Assembly: GCA_009784625.1 (NCBI GenBank)
Contig: WRBI01000015.1
Location: 1 to 48,854, forward strand
DNA: 48,854 nt
From: Oscillospiraceae bacterium
GTDB lineage: Bacteria > Bacillota > Clostridia > Oscillospirales > Ruminococcaceae
Direction: 5' to 3'
Numbering within the stretch: the stretch's first letter is position 1; every line of letters begins with the position of its first letter. Of this stretch, positions 1-7,896 are shown piece by piece. The notes under the pieces were generated by a model. The model saw only the letters and a list, made by a program, of their open reading frames with translations. It ran no database searches and had not been told where the DNA came from. The translations under genes were made by a program, and so were the position numbers.

Positions 1-50
1 AGTATCGTTTCCTCGTGCAACATTATCTTCGTATACTTCCTTGCCACAGC

Positions 51-93
51 AAAAACCCCTTTCGTAGTTATTATCCTACGTTAAGGGGTTTTT
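51..93. terminator. Rho-independent terminator, probably bidirectional
   Basis: The arm AAAAACCCCTT (51-61) pairs with AAGGGGTTTTT (83-93), and an inner CGTAG/CTACG stem (63-67 with 76-80) closes an 8-base loop. A run of A precedes the stem and a run of T follows it, so it can work on either strand. It presumably ends a gene lying before the window. The first 50 bases hold nothing else I recognise. Confidence 0.85.
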
Positions 94-215
94 CTCAATG
101 TCCGTTTTATGGGATGCAGTTCATAAAAGCAAAGGTTATTCTATTTTTTTACTTGGTGTCATACTGTATTGATTTTGCCTTATGCGATGTTTTTATGCTT
201 GTGTCAACCGGCGGA

Positions 216-244
216 TTGCGAACGCCGCCCAGTTGTGATACAAT
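216..244 (+). promoter_or_regulatory. SigA-type promoter of the ACT-domain gene
   Basis: TTGCGA (216-221), a 17-base spacer and TACAAT (239-244), with a TG dinucleotide making an extended -10. The expected start of transcription near 251 gives a short leader holding the ribosome site AGGAGGGTG (265-273) ahead of the ATG at 279. Confidence 0.6.
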
Positions 245-278
245 GGTAGCTGAAAAAATGCTACAGGAGGGTGAATCC

Positions 279-710
279 ATGATCATCAAGCAGTTGAGCG
301 TCTTTGTCGAAAACCGCCGGGGCAAACTAAACGAGATTGTACAGACCCTTTCGGATGCGGGGGTTGACTTGCGGGCACTCATGTTGGCCGACACCAGCGA
401 GTTTGGCTTTTTGCGGATGATTGTATCCGACCCCGACCTTGCCTGCGATATCCTTAAAAAAGCGGGGATGATGATCCGCGTGAGCGATGTGGTCGCTTTC
501 GGGATGACCGACAAGCCGGGTGAATTCACCAAAGTCACGCAGCTGATTGCCGCCGAAGGGGTGGATATCTCTTATCTTTACACTTTGGCGTCCCCCAAAA
601 ACGGGGAGGCGGTCATTATCTTGCAGATGGATCAGCCGGGCGCGGGGATCGCGGCCTTGCGCAAGGGCGGCTTTCGAATCATTGGCCCGGACGAAATCTA
701 CAACGGCTAA
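279..710 (+). CDS. Tandem ACT-domain protein, probable amino-acid sensor
   Basis: A 143-residue protein made of two ACT modules, about residues 1-68 and 70-140. The first opens with a strand-loop-helix reading IKQLSVFVENRRGKL and the second has the same shape at DKPGEFTKVTQLIAAEGV. ACT domains bind small ligands, usually amino acids, and no catalytic domain is attached here, so a regulatory or sensing role is inferred. The family is often found beside phenylacetate-CoA ligase genes in clostridia, but none is in view. The reading frame is open back to position 15, but AGGAGGGTG at 265-273 and a promoter at 216-244 fix the start at 279. It is a one-gene unit between terminators at 51-93 and 725-759. 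The ligand is unknown. Confidence 0.85.
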   Translation: MIIKQLSVFVENRRGKLNEIVQTLSDAGVDLRALMLADTSEFGFLRMIVSDPDLACDILKKAGMMIRVSDVVAFGMTDKPGEFTKVTQLIAAEGVDISYLYTLASPKNGEAVIILQMDQPGAGIAALRKGGFRIIGPDEIYNG

Positions 711-724
711 ACACAAAACTTTTG

Positions 725-759
725 CCAAGACCACGCCTTTTGCGCGTGGTTTTGGTTTT
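725..759 (+). terminator. Rho-independent terminator after the ACT gene
   Basis: A 12-pair stem, CCAAGACCACGC (725-736) with GCGTGGTTTTGG (744-755, one G-T pair), is followed by TTTT. It starts 15 bases after the stop codon. Confidence 0.85.
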
Positions 760-784
760 ATCCCGGCGCTGTTAAAGATAACTC

Positions 785-813
785 TTGTTGTGCGGCACGG
801 TTTGTGTTAAAAT
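785..813 (+). promoter_or_regulatory. Putative promoter of the lipoprotein gene
   Basis: TTGTTG (785-790), a 17-base spacer and TAAAAT (808-813). Transcription would begin around 820, only about 10 bases before the ATG at 830. The message would then be nearly leaderless, which fits the lack of a clear ribosome site there. Confidence 0.45.
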
Positions 814-829
814 TTATCCGGGTGATGTC

Positions 830-1699
830 ATGCGCGAAATTGCTTTACTGGCCGTGATACTGGCGCTGGCGGTTGTTGCGAGCGGCTGCGGCGCTGCCGA
901 TGACCAAATCGCGTCCGGGCCGTTCGACATTGGAATGGTCAGTGGAAATGAATTTGGCATTGGTTTTGCCTTGCGCAACAACAGCGACCACACACTCTTT
1001 TTCACCGGCGATTTCCGCCTTTACCGGCAGGAAAATGGCCACTGGGTCGAAGAGTCGGTATTGCGAACAGGTTCGGGGGAAGATAGACTGTCGCCCTATA
1101 GCGCGGCTGAATTTTTTATCCAGTGGTGGCGGGAAATGCCGCCCGGCCATTACCGCTTTGTCAGGCCGTTTTATACCGATCCAGGCCATCCGGATCGGAT
1201 AGAAGAGTTGTCCATCGAGTTTGATGTAACCCACTGGAGTGATCCGCCCGCATATGACTGGCGGCAAGACCGGATTGACTTTATCACAGCCGGCCAGTCC
1301 AGCGAGAAGATTGTGCCGGTCGGCGAGGTGCGAGTTAGCGCGAACGCCATCTCCCTGGAAGTTGAAAACCGCACCGATAAAGACTACATCTACGGGGAAG
1401 GTTGGGAACTGGCCTATTACGCGGATGGCCGCTGGCGGGCTTATCTGCCCGGTCACGAATTTGGCTGGGTCAGCATCGGATATATGCTGGAATCCGGCGC
1501 GACAAGCCGGAGCGTGATCGAAATCGGCCGCCGTTTCGGCGAGCTGCCGCCGGGCAGATATATGCTCATTCGCGGCCACTCTGTTATGGATGATTTTGAT
1601 CTGTGGAGAGACGTATACCGCAGGCAGTTCATTTATGAATACATCATGATTGACTTTACCATTGATGAGACCACCCCAACAGACCTTAGGGCGTGTTGA
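830..1699 (+). CDS. Lipoprotein with two Ig-like repeats
   Basis: A 289-residue secreted lipoprotein. The N-terminus is a lipoprotein signal peptide with lipobox VASGC and the lipidated Cys at residue 20, so it should sit on the outer face of the membrane. The rest is two copies of an Ig-like module, about residues 35-120 and 165-260. Both carry the same landmarks: a strand ending near NRTDKDY or NNSDHTL, then a YxxxGxW turn (YRQENGHW, YYADGRW), then MPPGHYRFVR or LPPGRYMLIR near the end. This resembles the bacterial Ig-like domains of clostridial lipoproteins. The last codons and stop (PTDLRAC) run into the terminal inverted repeat of the element at 1687-1889, so the original C-terminus may be lost. 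Ligand and function are unknown. Confidence 0.75.
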   Translation: MREIALLAVILALAVVASGCGAADDQIASGPFDIGMVSGNEFGIGFALRNNSDHTLFFTGDFRLYRQENGHWVEESVLRTGSGEDRLSPYSAAEFFIQWWREMPPGHYRFVRPFYTDPGHPDRIEELSIEFDVTHWSDPPAYDWRQDRIDFITAGQSSEKIVPVGEVRVSANAISLEVENRTDKDYIYGEGWELAYYADGRWRAYLPGHEFGWVSIGYMLESGATSRSVIEIGRRFGELPPGRYMLIRGHSVMDDFDLWRDVYRRQFIYEYIMIDFTIDETTPTDLRAC

Positions 1700-1889
1700 C
1701 ACAAAGCTGAAGCCCGTATTTTGGTGAATTTTGAGCCTTTCTTCGTTGTCGTTACAAAATACTGACGATGAGCGCCCATACAGCGAAGAGTCTCAGCGGA
1801 ATACATACAGTATTCCTTCCTCCTCCGCCTTGAAATGCTCGAAAATTCACTCAAAATCCCTGCATTCCCATTTGTGTCAACACACCCTA
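1687..1889. mobile_element. MITE-like element with 19-bp terminal inverted repeats
   Basis: TAGGGCGTGTTGACACAAA (1687-1705) is matched at the other end by the complement of 1871-1889, with 18 of 19 positions identical. The 203-bp interior has no gene of its own. Near the middle it carries GGAATAC-ATACA-GTATTCC (1798-1816), the same hairpin tip as in the GAACCTG elements elsewhere in the window. No transposase is present, so it would be non-autonomous. The left repeat overlaps the stop codon of the lipoprotein gene. Confidence 0.75.
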
Positions 1890-1915
1890 GATAATCAAAA
1901 GCCGGAGGATGCGGT

Positions 1916-3193
1916 ATGAACATACCGATCTTATTTATAAAAGGGGTAAAGCGCAAGGTTCTTGACGCCTTGGGCCTTGAGATGATGGGCGAGAAGTTCA
2001 AAGCCCTTGCGCTCAACTACCTCATCTTTATGATCTACTTTACACTTGAAAGTGTATTCATCAACACACTGTTGTTGCGGGTATCCGGCGGTGATATCAG
2101 CGCGGTGCTTATTTACCGCGCCTTGACCTTTGCTTTTTCGGCGGTTGCCATGAACCTGGCCTCCGCGTTTTCCAGAAAGCTGGACGCCATCAGGGTCATC
2201 AAGCTGGCCAGTATTCTTTACGTGATCATGTTCGCGATTCTTTTGGTGGGTACCGAGAGTTTGACGCTGATAATCTTCGTGATCAGCGCACTGAGCGGGA
2301 TGGCCGGCGGGTTTTACTGGGCGGGCCACATTGTTCTGCTCACCAACTACACCACTCAGTCAAACCGCGCGGTCGGCATTGCGATCATCACCGTTTCACA
2401 GGGCGCGATGGCACTGCTCATGCCGCTGATTTCGGGTACAGTCATCGGGTTTTTGCCGGAGATGGCCGGTTATCGGGTGATGTTTGGGCTGGCCATTGTA
2501 GCCATCTTTGTACAAGCCCTTTCGATGCGCAAGCTGACCCCGGTTGCGGCCGAGCATAAAAAAAGCGAGTTTGGCCGCGCATTTAAGCTATGTGTCGGCC
2601 GGGTGATTTTGCGTGTTATGCTTTTTCTCGAATACTTTCGCGGGATGCGGGACGGTGTGTTCGCGTTTTTTCTCAACATCGTGCTCTTTGAAATCGTCAA
2701 CAGCGAGTCTCTGGTCGGGTTTAATTCATTTCTGGCCGGGATCGCGTCCATTGCCGCGGCCTGGCTTTACGGCAAAGTCATCACGCCCAGGAACCGGGGA
2801 CAGGTGGCCGCAATCTGTGTGAGCGCCCTGCTGGTTTTCTGCTCAATTTTGCTTTTTGCGCTCAACCCGGTGACCATCATCCTGTTCAGTGTGGTCAATG
2901 TATTTTTGGCCATGTTCATCAATAACAGTGCAATGAACAACAGCTTTGACATTTTTGGCCTGAACGAAGAACACCGCAGTGTGATGACCGAAATCATCGG
3001 CTTCCGGGAGATCGCGCTGGTCTCCGGGCGGATTAGCGGGATTGTGATTGTCAGCCTGTTTCCCGCTACCTTGCGCGGATATGTATACGCGATGTTAACG
3101 CTGACCGCCGCACAGTATTTGGTGGCCATCCTGCTTTACCTTTCCCGGCAGGTGATCGACAAGCAACAGGCAATGGAGGCCGAAAATGCTTGA
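1916..3193 (+). CDS. MFS-family membrane transporter
   Basis: A 425-residue protein with about 12 hydrophobic segments spread over its length and a charged central loop (about residues 200-215, RKLTPVAAEHKKSEFGRAFK). This is the two-times-six layout of the major facilitator superfamily. Short basic loops such as AFSRKLDAIRVIK after the third segment suit MFS loop 2-3. The substrate cannot be read from the sequence. GGAGG at 1904-1908 sets the ATG start, 27 bases beyond the end of the 1687-1889 element. It overlaps trmK by 8 bases, so it is the first gene of an MFS-trmK-nif3 operon. In many Firmicutes sigA precedes trmK, so the MFS gene in that place is a local arrangement. Confidence 0.8.
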   Translation: MNIPILFIKGVKRKVLDALGLEMMGEKFKALALNYLIFMIYFTLESVFINTLLLRVSGGDISAVLIYRALTFAFSAVAMNLASAFSRKLDAIRVIKLASILYVIMFAILLVGTESLTLIIFVISALSGMAGGFYWAGHIVLLTNYTTQSNRAVGIAIITVSQGAMALLMPLISGTVIGFLPEMAGYRVMFGLAIVAIFVQALSMRKLTPVAAEHKKSEFGRAFKLCVGRVILRVMLFLEYFRGMRDGVFAFFLNIVLFEIVNSESLVGFNSFLAGIASIAAAWLYGKVITPRNRGQVAAICVSALLVFCSILLFALNPVTIILFSVVNVFLAMFINNSAMNNSFDIFGLNEEHRSVMTEIIGFREIALVSGRISGIVIVSLFPATLRGYVYAMLTLTAAQYLVAILLYLSRQVIDKQQAMEAENA

Positions 3194-3875
3194 CCCGCGG
3201 CTTTTGGCTTTGGCAGGTATCATCCGGCCGGGCGGGGTGGTGGCCGACATCGGCGCCGACCACGGCCATTTAATCTGCTATCTGATTGAGACGGGCATTG
3301 CTGTGCGCGGTTTTGCCTGTGACATCGGCGCAGGGCCGCTGGCAGCCGCCGCTAAGACTGTTGCACATCGAGGGCTGGAAGATAAAATCGAACTCAGACA
3401 AACCGACGGCCTGCAAGGCCTGCCGCTGGAAAAAATCGACGACATTGTAATCGCCGGAATGGGCGGTGAGTTGATCGCCGAGATTCTCGCGGCCGCGCCC
3501 GGCGCGAAAACGGAACGGCTGCATTTTATCCTTCAGCCGATGTCAAAAGCCGAGCGGCTGCGGGCTGCCCTTTACCGGATGGGCTACGCCATCAAACAGG
3601 AGGTGGCTGTGCAATCAGGCGGGTTTGTTTATACCGTCCTGTCGGCTGGTTACACCGGCCGGTGCCGGGAAGTGGATGAACTCTTCGCCTGGACCGGACT
3701 GCTCCCCGAAGAAAACAGCTCGGACAGCCGCGCGCTGCTCGCTTCGATTGCACGGCGGCTGACAAAAACCGCCGCCGGTCTGGCCGGGACGCCAAGCGGG
3801 CGGGCGCAGTCCGAACAATACGCCGGCCTTGTGCGGCAGATAAACCGTCTCGCTGAAAGGAATGATCATCAATGA
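3186..3875 (+). CDS. trmK: tRNA (adenine-22-N1)-methyltransferase TrmK
   Basis: Transfers a methyl group from S-adenosylmethionine to N1 of A22 in tRNA. The 229-residue protein has the Rossmann SAM motif VADIGADHGHL at about residues 19-29, the catalytic-region motif IAGMGGELI at about 89-97 and LQPM near 115, all typical of the TrmK/YqfN family. Its stop overlaps the start of the Nif3 gene (ATGA), and this trmK-nif3 pairing is common in Firmicutes, which supports the call. The start is the ATG within the end of the MFS gene. Confidence 0.9.
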   Translation: MLDPRLLALAGIIRPGGVVADIGADHGHLICYLIETGIAVRGFACDIGAGPLAAAAKTVAHRGLEDKIELRQTDGLQGLPLEKIDDIVIAGMGGELIAEILAAAPGAKTERLHFILQPMSKAERLRAALYRMGYAIKQEVAVQSGGFVYTVLSAGYTGRCREVDELFAWTGLLPEENSSDSRALLASIARRLTKTAAGLAGTPSGRAQSEQYAGLVRQINRLAERNDHQ

Positions 3876-4969
3876 ACGCATACACGGTCGGGGATTTTTA
3901 CAAAGCAATCGAGGGTTTTGCGCCTTTTTCGCTGGCCGAAAGCTGGGACAACACCGGCCTGCTGGTCGGCAGCCCCGAACATAAAGTGACCCGCGCATTG
4001 GTCGCGCTAGACGCGACTTCCGCCGTCATCCGTGAGGCGCAGGCGTCGGGCGCGCAGTTGATTGCGACCCATCACCCGATCATTTTTAGCGGGGTCAAGA
4101 AAATCCCGGCGGCCAGCCCGGTTTATCAGGCCATCCAGGCGGGGGTGGCGGTGATCTGTGCGCACACCAATTTAGACATCGCAACCGGTGGGGTAAACGA
4201 TGTGCTGGCCGATCTGCTCGGGTTGTGCGCACCGGAGATATTGGAGACAACGCAGGCCGTGCCTTACCGGAAAGTGATCGTCTACACTCCGGCCGAAAGC
4301 GCAGAAGCTGTCTACAACGCGATGGTCAAAGCGGGGGCGGGTAGACAGGGCAACTACGCGGGGGCGGCGTTTCTGTCGGGCGGCGAGGGCCGGTTTAAAC
4401 CGCTTTCGGGCGCAAATCCGGCCATCGGGGAGATCGACAGCCTTACGCGGGTGAACGAGCAGCGGATTGAAATGTTGGTGACACCCGCAAACCTACCGGG
4501 GGTGATAGCCGCTATGCTGGAAGTGCACCCATACGAAGAACCGGCCTACGATATCTTTGAAACCCACTTTGACAAGGTGCACAGCGGACTTGGCCGGGTG
4601 GGCGTCCTGCCCGCGCCGATGAATCCCCAAGATTTTGCACGGCATGTCAAAAGCAAGCTGCCGGCCGCCGGTTTGAGATGTGTGTTTGGTGATGCGCCGG
4701 TCAGCCGGGTCGCTGTCTGCGGCGGGGCGGGGGCGTCTCTGCTTGAAGCGGCATCGCGCAAAGGGGCGCAGGCGCTGGTCACCGGCGAAGTAAAACACAA
4801 CCATATGCTGGAGGCCAAAGATCTGGGTTTGACTCTGATTGACGCGGGCCATTACGCCACCGAAGCGGTTATTTTGCCAAAACTATTGAGAAACTTAAAG
4901 GATACACTGCCCGGCGCGGAAATCGAAATCGCGAAATCCTGTGCCGACCCCGCAGTCGTGATTGACTGA
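3872..4969 (+). CDS. Nif3/YqfO-like dinuclear metal protein
   Basis: A 365-residue member of the Nif3 family (GTP cyclohydrolase type 2 homologue), which forms toroidal hexamers with two metal ions per subunit. Metal-site motifs are visible: ATHHPIIF near residues 66-73, HTNLD near 103-107 and the C-terminal DAGHYATE near 325-332. Between about residues 130 and 240 lies the PII/CutA-like insert found in the longer YqfO type (ending EVHPYEEPAYDIF). The true substrate of this family is not settled. Its TGA stop at 4967-4969 is directly followed by the GAACCTG element at 4970, and the same three bases TGA occur at the far side of that element. Confidence 0.9.
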   Translation: MNAYTVGDFYKAIEGFAPFSLAESWDNTGLLVGSPEHKVTRALVALDATSAVIREAQASGAQLIATHHPIIFSGVKKIPAASPVYQAIQAGVAVICAHTNLDIATGGVNDVLADLLGLCAPEILETTQAVPYRKVIVYTPAESAEAVYNAMVKAGAGRQGNYAGAAFLSGGEGRFKPLSGANPAIGEIDSLTRVNEQRIEMLVTPANLPGVIAAMLEVHPYEEPAYDIFETHFDKVHSGLGRVGVLPAPMNPQDFARHVKSKLPAAGLRCVFGDAPVSRVAVCGGAGASLLEAASRKGAQALVTGEVKHNHMLEAKDLGLTLIDAGHYATEAVILPKLLRNLKDTLPGAEIEIAKSCADPAVVID

Positions 4970-5131
4970 GAACCTGTGGTCAATAACGAGAAATGCACAC
5001 GAGCCGAAGCGATTTTTTCGCCAGGCAAGGAAATTTCTCGCAGGAATACTTTGTGTATTCCAAGGGAAATTGACGAAGCATAGCGGAAAAATCGCCGGAT
5101 CGGGGGCGTTTTGAGTATTGACCACAGGTTC
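4970..5131. repeat. GAACCTG palindromic element, copy A
   Basis: A 162-bp element with perfect 16-bp ends (GAACCTGTGGTCAATA and its complement). It is flanked on both sides by TGA (4967-4969 and 5132-5134), which looks like a 3-bp target duplication. The interior folds further: CGATTTTTTCGC with GCGGAAAAATCG, AATTTC with GAAATT, and a tip GGAATAC-TTTGT-GTATTCC. It has no coding capacity. The left TGA is the stop codon of the Nif3 gene. Confidence 0.85.
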
Positions 5132-5150
5132 TGAGATAAAGGAGACCACA

Positions 5151-6926
5151 ATGCCATTAGACGGACTATATCTACATTTTTTAAAGCATGAAATCGAAGA
5201 GAAAGCGCTGGGCGCGCGGGTGGACAAAATCGTCCAGCCCTCCCGCGAAGAGCTGATCTTTCACCTGCGCGGGAAAGAGGGGACACACAAACTGCTTCTC
5301 TGCGGTTCGGCCTCCAATCCCCGTTTACACTTTGTCGAAGAGACCCCCGAAAACCCGAAAGAGCCGCCGATGTTCTGTATGCTGCTCCGCAAGCGGCTGG
5401 GCGGCGGGCGGCTGACCGGCATTCAACAGGTCGGGTTGGATCGGATTTTGCACCTGGAGTTTTCTGCCCTCAACGAGCTGGGGGACGCGGTCGGTTATAT
5501 TGTCGCCATTGAGATAATGGGCCGGCACAGCAATGTGATCGCGATGGATCAAAACGGCAAGATTCTGGACAGCCTGCGCCGGGTGGACGCCGAAACCTCG
5601 CGTGTCCGGCAGATTCTGCCCGGCCTGACCTACTGTTTGCCGCCAAGCCAGCACAAACACAACCTGTTGGACAGCGAAGTCGTTCAAGTTGTCGATTATC
5701 TGCGCACCCGGGGGGATATCCCGCTGGACAAAGCGCTGGCCGACAATTTGGAGGGCTTTTCGGCGCTGGCCTGCCGGGAGGCCGTATTTTACGTGACAAG
5801 GGGTGCTGAAGTTCCGGTCGGCAGCCTCACCGACCAGCAGGCCGATCGGCTGTTTTTTTACCTCAAAGAATTGCAGAGCGCGCTGGCTGAGGGAAAACCA
5901 AACCCCACCATGATCCTGGAAAAAGAGGGCAGACCGCGCGACTTTAGCTGTATGCCGGTCAACCAATACGGGACGTCCATGATGGTCAGGGAATTTCCCG
6001 GCTGCAGCGGGCTGCTTGAGCGGTTTTTTGCCGAGCGGGACCGGATCGAGCGGATACGCCAGCGCTCAGGCGATTTGCTCACCATGCTCGCCTCGGCCTC
6101 CGACCGGGTAACCCGCCGGGTGGCCGCCCAGCGGGAAGAACTGCTCCAGTGCGCCGAGCGGGAATCGCTCAAACAGATGGGAGACCTGATCAGCGCAAAC
6201 CTGTTCACCATACACAAAGGCGAAGCAAAAACAGTGGTGCAAAACTTTTATGACCCCGAAGGCGGCGAGATTGTTATCCAGCTTGACCCATTGCTTACCC
6301 CCACACAGAACGCACAGCGCTATTACACCCTTTACCGCAAGGCGGACACCGCCGAAAAGCACTTGAGCAAGCTGATCACACAGGGCGAGGAGGAGATCGT
6401 CTACCTCGATTCGGTGTTTGACGCGCTCACCCGCGCGGCGGGCGGGCAGGAGCTGGAGGCCATCCGCTTAGAGCTGGCCGGGAGCGGTTATCTGCGCCGG
6501 GCGGCCGCAAAAAAGGGCGGCAAAGCGGTGCGGCCGCAAAAACTGTCGCCGCTGCGCTATCGCTCAAGCGACGGGCTGACCATTCTGTGTGGGCGAAACA
6601 ATGTTCAAAACGACGCACTCACCCTGAAAGAAGCGGGGAAGACCGACCTTTGGCTGCACACCAAGAACATCCCCGGCTCTCACGTAATTGTGCTGACCGA
6701 AGGGAGACAGGTTCCGGACGCAACCATCCGGCAGGCGGCCATCATCGCGGCCTACAACTCAAAGGGGCGGGAGTCGGCCAAAGTTGCGGTTGATTATACC
6801 CAAATCAAAAACGTCCGCAAGCCGGGCGGGTCAAAACCGGGGATGGTGATTTACGACTATTACAAGACGATTCTGGTTGACCCGGATGAGGAAGTCGTGC
6901 GCGAACTGACCGAATCGGGAAGTTGA
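5151..6926 (+). CDS. rqcH: Ribosome quality control protein RqcH (NFACT family)
   Basis: RqcH binds stalled 50S subunits and directs alanine-tail addition to the trapped peptide, marking it for breakdown. The 591-residue protein has the NFACT-N domain (1-190), with the conserved Asp97-Arg98 pair in VGLDRILHLEF needed for tRNA use, a helical and coiled-coil middle (about 280-430), and a C-terminal NFACT-R domain (about 455-580) with DLWLHTKNIPGSHV and KPGGSKPGMVIYDYYKT. AAGGAG at 5139-5144 sets the ATG at 5151; earlier in-frame codons lie inside repeat copy A. The gene stands 19 bases after that element, so any upstream promoter must read through the element or lie within it. Confidence 0.95.
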   Translation: MPLDGLYLHFLKHEIEEKALGARVDKIVQPSREELIFHLRGKEGTHKLLLCGSASNPRLHFVEETPENPKEPPMFCMLLRKRLGGGRLTGIQQVGLDRILHLEFSALNELGDAVGYIVAIEIMGRHSNVIAMDQNGKILDSLRRVDAETSRVRQILPGLTYCLPPSQHKHNLLDSEVVQVVDYLRTRGDIPLDKALADNLEGFSALACREAVFYVTRGAEVPVGSLTDQQADRLFFYLKELQSALAEGKPNPTMILEKEGRPRDFSCMPVNQYGTSMMVREFPGCSGLLERFFAERDRIERIRQRSGDLLTMLASASDRVTRRVAAQREELLQCAERESLKQMGDLISANLFTIHKGEAKTVVQNFYDPEGGEIVIQLDPLLTPTQNAQRYYTLYRKADTAEKHLSKLITQGEEEIVYLDSVFDALTRAAGGQELEAIRLELAGSGYLRRAAAKKGGKAVRPQKLSPLRYRSSDGLTILCGRNNVQNDALTLKEAGKTDLWLHTKNIPGSHVIVLTEGRQVPDATIRQAAIIAAYNSKGRESAKVAVDYTQIKNVRKPGGSKPGMVIYDYYKTILVDPDEEVVRELTESGS

Positions 6927-7401
6927 CAGGGTCATTGAGAATAACCGAAAGCGCTCGGCTATTGGTGTTTTTACTTTCGCTGCTTTTGTTTGTTCACGGC
7001 ATTGGGCATATCGTTATGGATCGTGTGGCCAATGCGTCCCTGTTTACGCGCGAGGCGGAAGTCATTGGCTTCGAAGAGCCGCGCGGTGATCAATTACATC
7101 CTATTTGCCGCTGCGGCCTTACTTGCTTTGGCCGGGGTCGGTTCGTTCGTTAAGCGTTGGCGCTTAATCCGCCCGGTACGGTACGTCCTGTTGATTTTTC
7201 TGTTACGCCGTTTTGTTACTGCTTTACGCCAGAATCGGCTATTGGCTGCGGGTCTGGACAGGTTGGAGTACTTGGAATACAGACTTCTATAGAATTTTTG
7301 TCCAAGTGGCGACAGTGTTAATCATGATCTGCTATCCTGCGTGTTGTATATCTTACGTACAAAAACTTGTGTGCAACGCACAATCCCCTGAAAGCATCTA
7401 G
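6923..7401 (+). pseudogene. Frameshifted small membrane-protein gene
   Basis: Three consecutive frames each look like part of one membrane protein. Frame 1 from 6923 (TTG, overlapping the rqcH stop) gives a hydrophobic stretch, then a soluble part ending VIGFE near 7075. A +1 shift then continues as SRAVINYILFAAAALLALAG and RYVLLIFLL to about 7210. A second +1 shift continues as VLLLYARIGYWLRVWTGW and IFVQVATVLIMICYPACC to a stop at 7399-7401. Joined, they give about 150 residues with four membrane segments. Two sequencing errors could give the same picture, but decay is as likely. No family is recognised. The final codons overlap the terminator at 7382-7416. Confidence 0.5.
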
Positions 7402-7416
7402 CTTTCAGGGGATTTT
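7382..7416. terminator. Terminator between rqcH and the convergent small gene
   Basis: A perfect 14-pair stem, AATCCCCTGAAAGC (7382-7395) with GCTTTCAGGGGATT (7401-7414), and a 5-base loop. The T run on the plus strand is short. Read from the minus strand, the A bases after the stem give the U run, so it can stop the gene at 7422-7649 as well. Confidence 0.75.
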
Positions 7417-7421
7417 CGCGT

Positions 7422-7649
7422 TTACCGCTTTTTGAGGATAAAGGGGATCAGCCACCAGGGGAACCGGTCGCGGTGGTGGTGTGGCCGGAAATGGTGAACG
7501 GGAGGCCGGTGATGAGGCGGCCGATGATGAGATGGGGGGCGGTGATGAGAAGGCGGGCGTCCGGGCGGCGGGCGCCGGTCAGGCGGCCTTGATGACTGCG
7601 GCGGGCGGGGATCCCACCCACCAAAGCGATAGTTTTGATGATTCGGCAT
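7422..7649 (-). CDS. His/Pro/Arg-rich small protein
   Basis: 75 residues of low complexity. Residues 1-12 are ordinary (MPNHQNYRFGGW). Then a run of RPP-(S/V)-HH units, including RPPSHHRPPSHHRPPHH, fills the middle, and the end is a short aromatic and hydrophobic piece, FPWWLIPFILKKR. I do not recognise a family. The His density would suit metal binding or a charged coat or wall protein. It faces convergently into the rqcH region and its 5' end points toward the sporulation gene yunB, which is the only contextual hint of a spore role. Start: the second ATG (7649) has AAAGGA 9 bases upstream, while the first ATG at 7658 overlaps that site. The 247 bases from 7650 to yunB hold no other gene I can support. 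Confidence 0.6.
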   Translation of the reverse strand: MPNHQNYRFGGWDPRPPQSSRPPDRRPPPGRPPSHHRPPSHHRPPHHRPPVHHFRPHHHRDRFPWWLIPFILKKR

Positions 7650-7896
7650 AGTATACATTCCTTTCGGATTCAGTTGAGTTCAAACATCAAATGCGAAAAG
7701 GGGCAGATTGCGCCAGGCGCGCAGTCCGGCGCATACCAGTTTATGAAAAACAGGCGATGCATGTTCGCCGCACCGGTTTGGTAAAATACGCGCGAATCGC
7801 TTGACTTGCCGAAAAAATTGCGGGGATACAAGCACTTGCACACAAATATTGCCCCGCGGGCGAATAGACTTAAAGAAAAGAGCAGGGGGCGGACGA

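Noticed and set aside
6990-7292. Separate 100-residue gene at 6990-7292
   Set aside because: Its first third is out of frame with the better upstream frame and has no ribosome site; it fits better as the middle part of a frameshifted gene.
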